Assembly: GCA_023897205.1 (NCBI GenBank)
Contig: JAHWDD010000011.1
Span: 496,001-560,000, forward strand
From: Exophiala sp. HKRS030
Taxonomy: Eukaryota; Ascomycota; Eurotiomycetes; Chaetothyriales; Herpotrichiellaceae
DNA: 64,000 bases
Reading direction: 5' to 3'
In this document: piece by piece, positions 55,054 through 64,000 of the stretch
How positions within the stretch are numbered: the stretch's first letter is position 1
Layout: each line of letters begins with the position of its first letter
Translations under genes and position numbers: made by a program
The notes under the pieces: generated by a model
What the model was told of the DNA's origin: nothing
Databases searched by the model: none
Seen by the model: only the letters and a program-made list of their open reading frames with translations

Positions 55054-57560
55054 TCAGGGGCGCAGAGAACTATAGGTTGCCAGCTTCCCACGCCCCAAAA
55101 AAGGGCTGCCAGGGTCTTGAAATTGGAACAAAAGGTCGTAGGTCATGTCGGAGGGCGAAGGACTGCCGGCAATCGGCCATAAGGGAGGACCAGCGGGTTC
55201 GGTGAAGTGGGAGTCGGCCGCAGGCACGGCAAAGGGCTGATTTGCCTGCAAGTTTTGCCTGTCATCTAATCTGATGCCGCCACCTTCTTGATTATGTCGC
55301 CGTTGGCCTGACTGTAATGGCAATGCCTGTCCATTGGACAGGATCACTTCGACGGTAGGATGGTGGGAGATTTCCATCTCGACAGTGTCCTCTCCTTCGT
55401 CGTCTTGGTCTCGTGGGAAAGAAGCTGATTCGTCGAAAAGACGCCCCAGGCGAGACAAAGTCTTCGTATCCCTATTGTCGGCGACATTGTAGAGGAGAAT
55501 ATCCCACATCAAACGCGTGTTAATCGATAAGGTCCTGGATGTCGGATCTTGGTTCGGCTCTCCGCCCACCGAATGACGAGCCGACGACAATGCGGAGTGA
55601 AACAAAGCTTGGAGCTTTTCATGCTTGTCAAAGATTCAGCATCCCGGGAAGAAACCACGGGCGAAGGGAGACACTCACCATCACTCGACACGATGGCCAA
55701 AGCAAAGCCAGCTCTGCCAAAAAATCAACAAATCTTGCAAGCCTGTCCAATGCCGCCTCCCTGGTCGTCTTATCATCGGTTCGGCAAAAGTAGAGGTGGA
55801 CGGTGGCTGCAATTGCCGTGCAGTGACCAATGAACGGATCTGACACACGATAGGCCTTTTTTGTAATCATTTCGATGAGACGTGAGACCCAGATGCTGTG
55901 AATAAATGCGAGCTCCAACGACGTCTTCCAAAAAGTGTTTGGCGCGCTCTGCTCGGCTGACTGCCGTGTTCGCGACGAATACAAGAAGGGATGGTTTAAC
56001 ATATTGTGAATGGTGTGATAGGTGAATTGCAGATAAATCCACGGACTCCAGTATTCCCGATTGTTCTGGAGCTCCTGATTTTCCTGGTAGGAAAAGCGTG
56101 CCAGGTCGAAACGGTGACGGCTGGGCAGCTTCGTCTCCAGATCCATAAGATGGGCGTTGATGATAGTGTACCTAGACTCGATGGACCATGGGGGTGGCAT
56201 GAGGTTGGTCTGCCGGACGAATTGTCTCACGTACGTCCGAATCTCTGCCCATAGAGCGGCCAATTGGATCATATAAGCCCATATTTCACTGCGTTCCTCG
56301 TTCATTCCCCCTTGCGGCATTGATGGGGGCAGATCATTCAACTTCTTCGACAGGTCTGTATGAGTCATGACATGCTGGGGACTGGAAATATCTTCAAGGA
56401 TGTCGGTTGTCGAGGAGCCTTGCTGCCCGTACATTTGTTGTAGCAGATGCAAGCTCCAGAATACTCTTCGCCGCGACTCTGCATGCAAGCTGAGATCGCC
56501 TAGAGGGTATGTTTCGAAGTCAAGGCTAGCACATTTTGCCAATGTCGATGCGATGCCCACGTGCAAACTCACCAAGATTGGGTTATTGGCTACGTGCGGT
56601 CAGTCGACATAGAACACCATGTATAGAGCGAAATATTGACCTTGTAGATTGGCCATTGCCAGCATGCAGAGGCTCTGAATAGTCGAGAGTGTGACGGTGC
56701 CCTCGACAATCCGCTGCATGATGTGCTCTCTCGCGGCCTGGGCATACCTTTCACTCAGCTCGTCCGGCTGGCTGCGGAAGTATAGATGTCTAGCGTGACA
56801 CGCCGAAAGCGCTAGAAGGGAGAATAGTGTCTCCTCACGGCAGTCTTGCAAGGAGGAAAACTCGTCTCGATCGAACAGCCATAGGGGTTGCTTATGACAA
56901 TATTGAAAATAAGAATCGACGGCGTCAACGAGGACGTCTCTCGGGGGCATCAGGCTAAAAAAGCTAGAAAGTCAGCCTAGGACGGGGCTGAACAGTAGAA
57001 AAGGATCCTTAGTCTTTCCTCACTGATGCACCACCAATTTCGGCAAGAGGCGGTTGTTGGGATTGTCGATTTGGAGATGCCTGCGAGTTCGTTGTTGTCG
57101 CTGTTGAAGATGCGACGTTATTGCTCGTGCTGACGAAAGTCACTATCAGCGAATGCGGACTTGGGAAGATCAAGGGCATAACTGGCTTTCTTCGTACATT
57201 TGACTTTCTACAATCCTCATTTTCCCTTCCAGTTGTGCCAACCGCCGTTCCTGCATCGCCATACGGTAAGCCTGTGATTCTGTGTCAAGCCCAATTAATC
57301 AGAAAATACCGTGTTCATTAGATTCGGCCGGTATAGATCGTCTGAAGCGGATCTTTCTCTCTGAAGTTCTGGGTATTTGCATGTTTTCGAAAGCCGAGTG
57401 CAGCTTGAGCATGCTGGTCTCTCGCCAGGACATCGAGTCTTTTTTCTCCTTGTTAATTCTACGTCAGCACGTTCCAGCATGTGATCTAGAGAATGAGTAA
57501 AACGACCTACCGACAGTTCTCGCAGGCTTGATGCAGACGCTTGTGGGGACGACTCTGCAT
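55054..57560 (-). CDS. Zn2Cys6 fungal transcription factor (Fungal_trans domain)
   Basis: Predicted pathway-specific regulator. The ATG at 57560 gives MQSRPHKRLHQACENCR. An intron with a GTAGGT donor interrupts the cluster, which continues RKKTRCPGERPACSSCTRLSKTC, giving a full CxxC-x6-C-x6-C-xx-C-x6-C. A coiled linker follows (RMAMQERRLAQLEGKMRIVE). The Fungal_trans-type domain runs from DAVDSYFQYCHKQPLWLFDRDEF through QSLCMLAMANLQ, then, after an intron, LHVGIASTLAKCASLDFE and ESRRRVFWSLHLLQQM. The last exon ends at 55054. About 700 residues in six or more exons. It sits between the PLP-enzyme gene and the Rieske oxygenase gene, all on the minus strand. Its expected CCG-type binding sites match the palindromes found in neighbouring promoters. 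Confidence 0.85.
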
Positions 57561-57801
57561 GTCTTCCAGCTGTCTCGCGAAACAATTATTGGTGGACGGG
57601 GTTGTCACAGATTTTGGTCAAGTGAAAGCCTGATGGAAAGCAGGAGATATTTATATATTTATCAAACGCGGGGACAAAAATGGTCACACTCCGCAATTGC
57701 GCTCTACTCCAGATATGCTACTCTATGATTGGACTGAGATCAAACATAGGCGCAGTTGACCGCTTTGATTCGACCTCTATCATTATTTCAGTCTTTCGAA
57801 A

Positions 57802-59109
57802 TCACCACTCTGTTTCCATCTCCTGAGAAGCCTTGCAAGCTAATCCATCACAGAACGCACCGTCGTCATTCGTGGCTCCTGAATGAGGTAAGAAACGACG
57901 AGCTGGCCACAACTCCTCTCCTTTGTCGTCCTCTTTCCTGCGATGGTCGATCACAAGCTGTCTCACGGTATTTTGGAAGAAAATTGGCGCGCTTTCTAAA
58001 TCAGGGTGTAGCTCTCCGTTGGTGAAGACACCGGCGTTCAGATTTCTCTGGACTGCATCGCACAAGTACTTGTCTTCTCCGAGAACTCGTTTAAAGAAGG
58101 AATCGATGTGTTCGAACTCCTCGTTTGTGGCATCCTTGTGGCGATAAACCTCATACTCCATAGAACACGTCGTCGCTGATGTTGGGACGCATCGCATCAT
58201 GTAGAAAAAATGAGGCCTGTAGCCACAAAAAGGGTTAGAGGGGTATGTATACAAGGGGAGAGTATTAACGTACGTGACCGTCATACAGGCGTTCGGAAAA
58301 TAATAGGTGCTAACATTTTTGATATCGTCGTCCTCTTTGCCCTTTTTGGGCCGCGAAAAGTGCTGAATGTAGCCGGGTTTCGAGACTGTATAGTAGAATG
58401 CCAAGTCGGCCAACTTACTGACGTCCGGGTGTGCAACCTGACAATGGTAACATTCATTGTAATTGTCGGCCAGTGTCTTCCAGTTGTAATTTCCTTGCAT
58501 GGCCCAGACGTGATCAAAATCATACTTCGAAAAGTCGTAAAACTGAAATCGTTCCTGCCTGTCAACTCCGTCAAAATCGTCCTCCCATTTTATTTCAGGC
58601 ACTGGCGATGCATCGAGATTGACCCAGACGAAGCCCAGTAAGTCCACCTGCACATGGATAGGGAATAGGCTGTGGTTTGCTTTATTGAAGCCAGGCACAG
58701 ACTCAAAGCGAGGGGCCTTGGCAAGTTGGCCATTCAACCCATACGACCAGCCATGGTATTTGCACGAGAATATCCTCGCGTTTCCGGTGTCTTCTGTGAC
58801 CACGGGGAAAGCCCTATGCCGACAGATATTGTGGAAGCCATTGATAGTTCCGTCTTTATCCATGCATAGCACGAACGCATATCCCGCCTGTTCGAAGCGT
58901 ATGAAGTCTCCCAGCTTATTGAAGCGTAACTTGTGAGTGACAAGCAGCCATCTCTTTGAGAAGATTGCTCGGCGCTCTAGTTGATACATCTCATCCCTCC
59001 GATACCATGAGGCAGGGAGTGCTCGGCATTCAGGGGCTAAAGCCGGTGACAGGTCTGTTTTATGGTTTGTGTTCGGCATCCCGATGAATGAACCAAGTGA
59101 CGACAACAT
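57802..59109 (-). CDS. Rieske non-haem-iron oxygenase, choline/betaine-monooxygenase type
   Basis: Alpha-subunit oxygenase that hydroxylates a substrate methyl group, which often ends in N-demethylation. The Rieske [2Fe-2S] motif is ICRHRAFP followed by SCKYHGWSYG. The mononuclear iron site is LADNYNECYHCQVAHPDV, with the Asp/Glu bridge and His ligands. An unspliced frame runs through, but 58217-58273 is a 57-nt intron (GTACGT...CTACAG) without stop codons. Removing it joins MTVT to PHFFYMMR, as in relatives. The start is probably 59109 (MLSSLGSFIGMPNT); 59079 is the alternative, and an ATG at 59262 in the same frame adds an unlikely 51 residues. About 415 residues, normal length. It is divergent from an MFS gene and one gene away from a sarcosine-oxidase-like gene. 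The substrate (betaine, choline, carnitine or stachydrine) is inference. Confidence 0.88.
   Translation of the reverse strand: MLSSLGSFIGMPNTNHKTDLSPALAPECRALPASWYRRDEMYQLERRAIFSKRWLLVTHKLRFNKLGDFIRFEQAGYAFVLCMDKDGTINGFHNICRHRAFPVVTEDTGNARIFSCKYHGWSYGLNGQLAKAPRFESVPGFNKANHSLFPIHVQVDLLGFVWVNLDASPVPEIKWEDDFDGVDRQERFQFYDFSKYDFDHVWAMQGNYNWKTLADNYNECYHCQVAHPDVSKLADLAFYYTVSKPGYIQHFSRPKKGKEDDDIKNVSTYYFPNACMTVTYVNTLPLYTYPSNPFCGYRPHFFYMMRCVPTSATTCSMEYEVYRHKDATNEEFEHIDSFFKRVLGEDKYLCDAVQRNLNAGVFTNGELHPDLESAPIFFQNTVRQLVIDHRRKEDDKGEELWPARRFLPHSGATNDDGAFCDGLACKASQEMETEW
58217..58273 (-). other. 57-nt stop-free intron in the Rieske oxygenase gene
   Basis: GTACGT donor and CTACAG acceptor on the minus strand; 19 in-frame codons with no stop. 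The residues it would encode (YVNTLPLYTYPSNPFCGYR) interrupt a conserved block, so it should be spliced out. Retention would give a longer protein without a frameshift. Confidence 0.7.
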
Positions 59110-59410
59110 GCTGGGTCGAATGGCTGTAGACCTGGAAGTTTCTAAAGACGAGATTCTTCTCGTAGAAAAGACAGGTATGGGCAAGATGGCAGATAATCCT
59201 AGACTATAGACTATTTGCTTAGAGAACAAGAAAGGCAGGTCCGATGAGCATTTTAATTTCATGTGAGGTACTCCTCATTCTATCCCGCAGATGTGTACGG
59301 TCTAGTGGTGCAGTATCCCAGGGGAGTTTTGATCCTGGCTCCCCGATTAATACTTGCCCTAATCTTTCGGCGGGCCAGCCAGCTGCTGCACACAGTCCGG
59401 ATAGAGCCGG

Positions 59411-59418
59411 TCACGTGA
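59411..59418. promoter_or_regulatory. TCACGTGA palindrome (bHLH/Cbf1-type site)
   Basis: An 8-bp perfect palindrome in the divergent promoter, 17 nt from the CTCCG palindrome. CACGTGA recurs at 62498-62504 upstream of the flavin oxidase. Cbf1-type bHLH factors bind this core in sulfur-amino-acid genes of yeast; use here is a guess. Confidence 0.35.
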
Positions 59419-59434
59419 TAGGCTGTTCGACACC

Positions 59435-59448
59435 CTCCGCCTTCGGAG
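59435..59448. promoter_or_regulatory. Everted palindrome CTCCG-N4-CGGAG, candidate Zn2Cys6 operator
   Basis: CTCCG CCTT CGGAG lies 326 nt upstream of the Rieske start and 422 nt upstream of the MFS start. CCG/CGG pairs are the typical half-sites of Zn2Cys6 dimers. Confidence 0.5.
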
Positions 59449-59869
59449 TTTATCCTTGACGATACAATATGCTTGACAATACTACCTTAGAATTAGCTAA
59501 GTCATCATTGGGCTTAGCCCGCTGGTGCCCTTGAAAATAATCAATCAATCAATGCCTTAGTCAAGACTTGTCATTGAGCTTGCCACGCGTGCGGGACCTC
59601 TTTCTGATTCGCACATCTAAAGAGGAACGGCTACATGGGATCTAACGGGCGAATTCCGAAGCCTGAATCTTCAAGTAGATTCAAAGCAATGGTCGAAAGG
59701 GCTGTTTATCTTCTCCACATCTGCCCAGAGTGGACCTTGTGCTCCGCGTTCGCGGGGACCTCTTAGGCCTGCGACCTTGAAAAGGCTCCCAACCCCCAAG
59801 CCCACCCACAACCCTCAGTCAGAAGAGATAATTTTTGCGAACCTTCATCTTTATCGATATTAGAGCGCC

Positions 59870-61939
59870 ATGGATGAAAATATTTTCGACAAATCTGACG
59901 GTATGGAGCGATCATTCGAGAAGGGCACCGATCGAGAACATCATGCTGGACTACATGATGATGTTGACCATCTTGGCGACGCTTCCAATATCGAGATTGA
60001 GAGCGAAGAAGCTCAAATTTTTTCTATGCGTGAGATCGACCCGGTTCTTGATGCAAAGATGCGGCTTGTTAATAAGGTCTGACCAAGCCCGACCTCGACG
60101 TTAGAGCAATGAGTTAATTTTTCGTACAGACGATGGATGAGATCGGATGGACTCCCATGCACCTGAAGCTATTCTTCCTCAACGGTTTCGGATATTCGGC
60201 CGATTCTCTCATTCTTGCCCTCCAAGCTGTAACTGCAAGTCAAGCTGCTCTCGAATTTCGGCCATCATTCGCATACGCTCTCAATGTAGCTGTGTATACA
60301 GGCATGCTGGTGGGAGTGCTTGTATGGGGACTAGGTAGCATAATTTACCCACCTGTTCTGCGACAAGACTTTTACTGACCCTTTACATAGGTGCGGATAT
60401 TATCGGCCGCCGTTTTGCTTTCAATGTGTCCCTCTTTTCCTCCTCTGTTTTTGCCATTGTTGCTGGCTCGTCGCCGAATTGGGTTGTGCTTGCTGTTTTT
60501 GTTAGTCTAGCTGCGTAAGCCTTCCACTCTCCTGAAACTCATCTACTTCCAACGATACCCTTGCTTTTCTGCCTTGACTGCTAAATACCGAGGGTCACAG
60601 ATTCGGTGCTGGTGGTAATCTTGTACTCGACACTACCGTCTTCCTCGAATATCTTCCCAGCAACAAACAATGGCTGATCACGCTGATGGCATGTTGGTGG
60701 GGTCTAGCCTATGTGATTGTTGCAGCTTTCTGCTGGCCAATTTTCTCGAGTTCAAGACTGACATGCCAAGATGCAACCACTTGCACAAAGGAGAACAATA
60801 TGGTAATCCACCTACACACTCCGTACTGCGAGCGGAACTGACACGAAGTCAAGGGTTGGCGGTATATCTGGTATGGAAATGGAGGACTCGTGATGCTCTG
60901 CAGCATTTTACGAGTCACAGTCATCCGTCTTCGCGAGACTCCCAAATACCTACTCACCAAAGGCGATGACGCTGCAGTGGTCAAAACTTTCCAGGACATT
61001 GCTCAAAAATATAATCGACCCTGCCATCTTACGCTTGAGGCGCTGGATTCTCTTGGAAGGATCACTTCTACCTATGGTAATTCTAGGTACGGCTTCAACG
61101 AACTCTGGGCCCATATCTGTGGATTATTCGTGACCAAGAAATTGGCGCTTTCGACAACCATGATCTGGCTGTCCTGGCTCCTCATTGGTAATCACTGCCT
61201 ACCCTTTCACATTTCATTTTGGCGATTTGTGCTGACTTTTTCTAGGATTGGCATATCCCCTGTTCTATGTCTTCCTCCCTGATTACCTTGCCACACGTGG
61301 AGCTCAGACTGGTCAGTCAGGCCCGTATTACCAGTGGCGCAACTACATGCTCAGCAGCGTCGCCGGAATTTTCGGACCGGTAGCTGCTGGTTTCATGTGC
61401 AATCTCAAGGTTCTTGGTCGTAGGTACACAATGGCAATTGGGGCTCTCATCACCATGGCCTTCTTCTTCGCCTACACAGCCGTCCGGACTCCAGCTCAAA
61501 ATGTTGGTTTGAGTTGTGCAATTTCTTTCTCCTTGAATATTTACTATGGCACTCGTAAGTCTCGCTGAAACAGACGGTGTGAACTCTGCTAACAGCAATT
61601 TTGAAGTATATGCCTATACTCCAGAGGTACGTCCTCTGCTACATCTGTCGTTTGTCACTAAAAACTGAGAATTCAATTGTAGTCTCTGCCATCAGCACAT
61701 CGGGCGACAGGTAACGGGATAGCTGTGGCGTTCAATCGAGTGATGGGATTGGTTTCCTCATTTGTTGCCGCATACGGGAACACTGCCACATCAGTACCAA
61801 TATTTGTATGCGCTGGGCTTTATGTGGTCATGGTGAGACATCATTCCTAGAAGCCCTCAGAGAAGCTACTAAACATGAATTTTAGGCTTTTGTGGCTGTC
61901 ATGTTTCCTTTTGAACCCTACGGCAAACAGGCGATGTAG
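59870..61939 (+). CDS. MFS transporter (SV2/phosphate-permease-like sugar-porter relative)
   Basis: Twelve-TM permease. The ATG at 59870 gives MDENIFDKSDGMERSFEKGTD. A ~65-residue acidic N-terminus is followed by MDEIGWTPMHLKLFFLNGFGYSADSLILAL, which is typical of this MFS subgroup (SV2/organic-substrate permeases, Asp in TM1). The gene has nine or so exons with 45-70-nt introns. Blocks are: ADIIGRRFAFNVSLF (loop 2-3), GAGGNLVLDTTVFLEYLPSNKQW (TM4), MGWRYIWYGNGGLVM (TM6), LRETPKYLLTKGDDAAVVKTF after TM6, LAYPLFYVFLPDYLATRG (TM7), VLGRRYTMAIGAL (loop 8-9), PSAHRATGNGIAVAFNRVMG and an ending FPFEPYGKQAM. It is complete, about 500 residues. Its promoter is shared with the Rieske oxygenase, so it is a good candidate importer of that enzyme's substrate. 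Confidence 0.83.
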
Positions 61940-62648
61940 AGGTAGAGTGGGTTACACTAGGGGTTGATTGGCTTGAAGTGGTCCTGTCCACGTAGACGAG
62001 CTCGAGTGGGAAGAGAAAAAGGACAGAATGGGCAGACTCATCTTGTAAGAGGAATCGGCACGTCGCTTCACTATGAGTCGGGATAACAGTGGCTTCAATG
62101 ATTGGAAAAATGTCTTAAATATTTGAAGACTCTGTTGAGCAATTACAATTAGTATTGATTGAGAACTTGCATTGAAAAGGAAAGACAGTTCTGCAGGGGC
62201 GAACTTGAAACTTCATCGTGACAACATGGAATAAGCAGGAAAATCAAGCCCTAGAGAGGCGTTGCCTGCGGCTTTACAAGCCCAGCAGATATGCACAGGA
62301 ATGCCAGGGTGATGAACTGGTATAATCAGTCAGGTACGCGCACAACTTGTTCAAGTTAAGCAGACAACCCTCTTGACATCGAACTCGGGCGCCGGCTAAA
62401 AGCCGAACTACGTCGCCTGGACAGCCAGCTCTCTTAGACACTCCAAGGCCGGGCGCGCATCGCTCCGAGAGACGGAGATTTTCCCCAGCAAAGCGCCCAC
62501 GTGATCGGCCTCGAATCCATGATCTCCCCGATCCAGGCGGACTTAACCTCATTCAACTTGCGAGTCGGTATTAACTGCGTCGATATCTCGGTTTGTCGTC
62601 CTGTAGTTTTGTGGTGAGGTCCAAAAACACACTCCAAAACGATACACC
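61940..62648. promoter_or_regulatory. Intergenic region and promoter of the flavin oxidase gene
   Basis: About 700 nt: the 3' flank of the MFS gene, then the flavin-oxidase promoter with CTCCG-N5-CGGAG at 62463-62477 and CACGTGA at 62498-62504. No other gene was seen. Confidence 0.45.
62463..62477. promoter_or_regulatory. Everted palindrome CTCCG-N5-CGGAG, candidate Zn2Cys6 operator
   Basis: CTCCG AGAGA CGGAG lies about 172 nt upstream of the flavin-oxidase ATG. Arms are identical to the site at 59435-59448; the spacer is one base longer. Confidence 0.5.
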
Positions 62649-63824
62649 ATGGAAAAGTTCGATGTGGCCGTGGTCGGTCTTGGTGCATTTGGAAGTGCGA
62701 CTGTGTGGCAGGCCGCCCGAAAAGGGGCCAAGGTGATAGGATTTGAACAATTCGAGTTTGGACATGTACATGGTGCCTCTCATGACACGTCGCGTATCGT
62801 CAGGACATCTTACGATGCTCCACAGTACGTTGCGCTGGCCAAATCTGCCTACAGAGAGTGGCGCGAGCTTGAACAATACGCAGGGGTCAAGCTGTTGACG
62901 GTCACAGGCGGCGTCGTCTTGTTCACGAACGATCGACCTTCCTCTTCCTCCAGTGTCAAGGCAATAGATTACACGGCAAGTCTGGAGGCTAACAATGTGC
63001 CCTATGAGCTCCTCACTGCACAGCAGGCCAAGGAGCGCTGGCCGCAATTTGGCCTGTCGGAAAACGCGGACGTGGTGTACACGGCCGACACTGGCATTGC
63101 CCACGCGGCCAAGTCGGTGATGACGATGCAGTTCATGGCTCGTACCCACGGGGCCGTTCTGAAAGAAAACACTTCAGTCATTGAAGTTGTGCCTCTGGCA
63201 GGACCCGACAAGGGCGTCCTCGTCAAGACGGCACAAGGAACATTCCAGGCAAACAAGGTTGTCCTCGCCGCAGACGCCTGGACAAACAAACTACTCGCGC
63301 CTCTTGGGGTGCATATTCCGCTACAGATCATGCAGGAACAAGTGACATATTTCAAGCCAGCCGATCCGGCAGCATTTGAACCCGGCAATTTCCCAGTCTG
63401 GATCGCCTTTACCGAAGGCAAGACGTTCTACGGATTCCCAACGTTTGGGGAGCCTACAATCAAGGCCGCTCGTGACTCGTCTGAGAATCTGATGACGCCG
63501 GAACAACGGACATACGCCCATTCACCTGAACTGCTGCACGAATTGACTACATTTATGGGTGGTCTGGTCCCAAGTCATCGGCTGGAAAGTCTTCGCACTG
63601 TCACCTGCCAGTACGCGATCACTCCAGACCGACAATTCGTGCTTGGTCCTCTGGAAAACCATCCCGACATCATCGTGGGCCTAGGCGCCGGTCACGGATT
63701 CAAATTTGCGCCGGTGATTGGCCGTGTGATGGCCGAATTGGCCATCAATGGAAAGACGACGGAAGACATCTCAAACTTTGGCATTCCACCTAGTCAGCCA
63801 TCATTACTTCAGGGTAAACTCTAG
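62649..63824 (+). CDS. FAD-dependent amine oxidase, monomeric sarcosine oxidase-like
   Basis: Flavoenzyme that oxidises secondary N-methyl amines (sarcosine, N-methyl amino acids, pipecolate) to an imine, releasing formaldehyde and H2O2. Intronless, 391 residues, the size of monomeric sarcosine oxidase. The Rossmann FAD motif is VAVVGLGAFGSATVWQ (residues 7-22). HGASHDTSRIVRTSYDAPQY is the family's conserved flavin-contact block. Cys320 in RTVTCQYAITPDRQF is in the place of the covalent flavin-attachment cysteine of the family. GAGHGFKFAPVIGRVMAELA closes the FAD site. The C-terminus is GKL, only a weak match to the peroxisomal SKL signal. It would fit as the last step after a Rieske demethylation. 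The substrate is inference. Confidence 0.9.
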   Translation: MEKFDVAVVGLGAFGSATVWQAARKGAKVIGFEQFEFGHVHGASHDTSRIVRTSYDAPQYVALAKSAYREWRELEQYAGVKLLTVTGGVVLFTNDRPSSSSSVKAIDYTASLEANNVPYELLTAQQAKERWPQFGLSENADVVYTADTGIAHAAKSVMTMQFMARTHGAVLKENTSVIEVVPLAGPDKGVLVKTAQGTFQANKVVLAADAWTNKLLAPLGVHIPLQIMQEQVTYFKPADPAAFEPGNFPVWIAFTEGKTFYGFPTFGEPTIKAARDSSENLMTPEQRTYAHSPELLHELTTFMGGLVPSHRLESLRTVTCQYAITPDRQFVLGPLENHPDIIVGLGAGHGFKFAPVIGRVMAELAINGKTTEDISNFGIPPSQPSLLQGKL

Positions 63825-64000
63825 TAGCACAGCAAATCACACAGCCAGCACGGGCCCCTAGAGCTGGAAAATAATGGCTTACGAGTAGTCGATTGCAAAG
63901 ATGTTGGCGTGCCTGTCCCCCTAAAGTGAGGTGCTTAACACGCCTAAGACGGCCGGGTCAACTGGTCAACAAATTTTTGGGTCCACTGGTCGACACAAAT
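63825..64000. other. 3' flank of the flavin oxidase, window end
   Basis: Short non-coding tail. Nothing was recognised. An approximate direct repeat near the end (TCAACTGGTCAAC, then GTCCACTGGTCGAC) is seen at 63958-63994. Confidence 0.3.

Larger units (their letters stand above)
59110..59869. promoter_or_regulatory. Divergent promoter between Rieske oxygenase and MFS genes
   Basis: A 760-nt shared control region. It contains the palindromes described separately at 59435-59448 and 59411-59418, and a C-rich tract (CAACCCCCAAGCCCACCCAC) at about 59788-59810 upstream of the MFS start. Confidence 0.5.

Noticed and set aside
1..64000. Search for CRISPR arrays, rRNA, intact transposons and long terminal repeats
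   Set aside because: No regularly spaced repeats, no transposase or reverse-transcriptase motifs and no long repeats were seen by eye.

Overview
The window is nuclear DNA of a filamentous ascomycete (Pezizomycotina). Genes are monocistronic and lie on both strands. Many are broken by introns of about 45-100 nt with GT(A/G)NGT donors and C/TAG acceptors. The protein families are typical of this group: Zn2Cys6 and DUF3425-type bZIP regulators, a HET-domain protein, many MFS permeases and a CYP-type P450. I cannot place it to genus. Two thirds of the genes are transporters, regulators or peripheral catabolic enzymes, and several are decayed, so this looks like an accessory region rather than a conserved core.

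Layout. 0.2-9 kb: an amidase, a Zn2Cys6 regulator, a Vrg4-type nucleotide-sugar transporter with an altered signature motif, and a Dal5-type permease. 9.7-15.2 kb: a GH31 alpha-xylosidase-like enzyme divergent from an MFS sugar transporter, a plausible sugar-scavenging pair. 16.3-20.9 kb: a GT2 polysaccharide synthase and a secreted GH16-like enzyme (wall or extracellular polysaccharide). 23.4-31.2 kb: a damaged alpha-glucoside permease, a monocarboxylate-type permease, a HET-domain protein and an AVT-type amino-acid transporter. 32.3-36.9 kb: an aconitase/isopropylmalate-dehydratase-family enzyme divergent from a sugar-type MFS permease.

37.4-52.6 kb holds a run that reads like a peripheral aromatic-catabolic or secondary-metabolite cluster: a SnoaL-like protein (with a decayed second copy), a bZIP-like regulator, a divergent homogentisate-dioxygenase paralogue, an ABM-like protein, a TRI12-type efflux pump, a Zn2Cys6 regulator, a secreted PAF-acetylhydrolase-like hydrolase, a P450 and a multiply frameshifted Old Yellow Enzyme pseudogene.

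53.2-63.8 kb holds the most coherent candidate system: a Cys/Met-metabolism PLP enzyme, a Zn2Cys6 regulator, a Rieske non-haem-iron oxygenase of the choline/betaine-monooxygenase type, an MFS permease and a monomeric sarcosine-oxidase-like flavoenzyme. Both a Rieske oxygenase and a sarcosine oxidase can remove N-methyl groups, so uptake and stepwise demethylation of a quaternary amine or betaine is a reasonable hypothesis. Two promoters in this block carry the same everted palindrome CTCCG-N4/5-CGGAG, a good candidate operator for the resident Zn2Cys6 regulator. I saw no tRNA, rRNA, CRISPR array or intact transposon.
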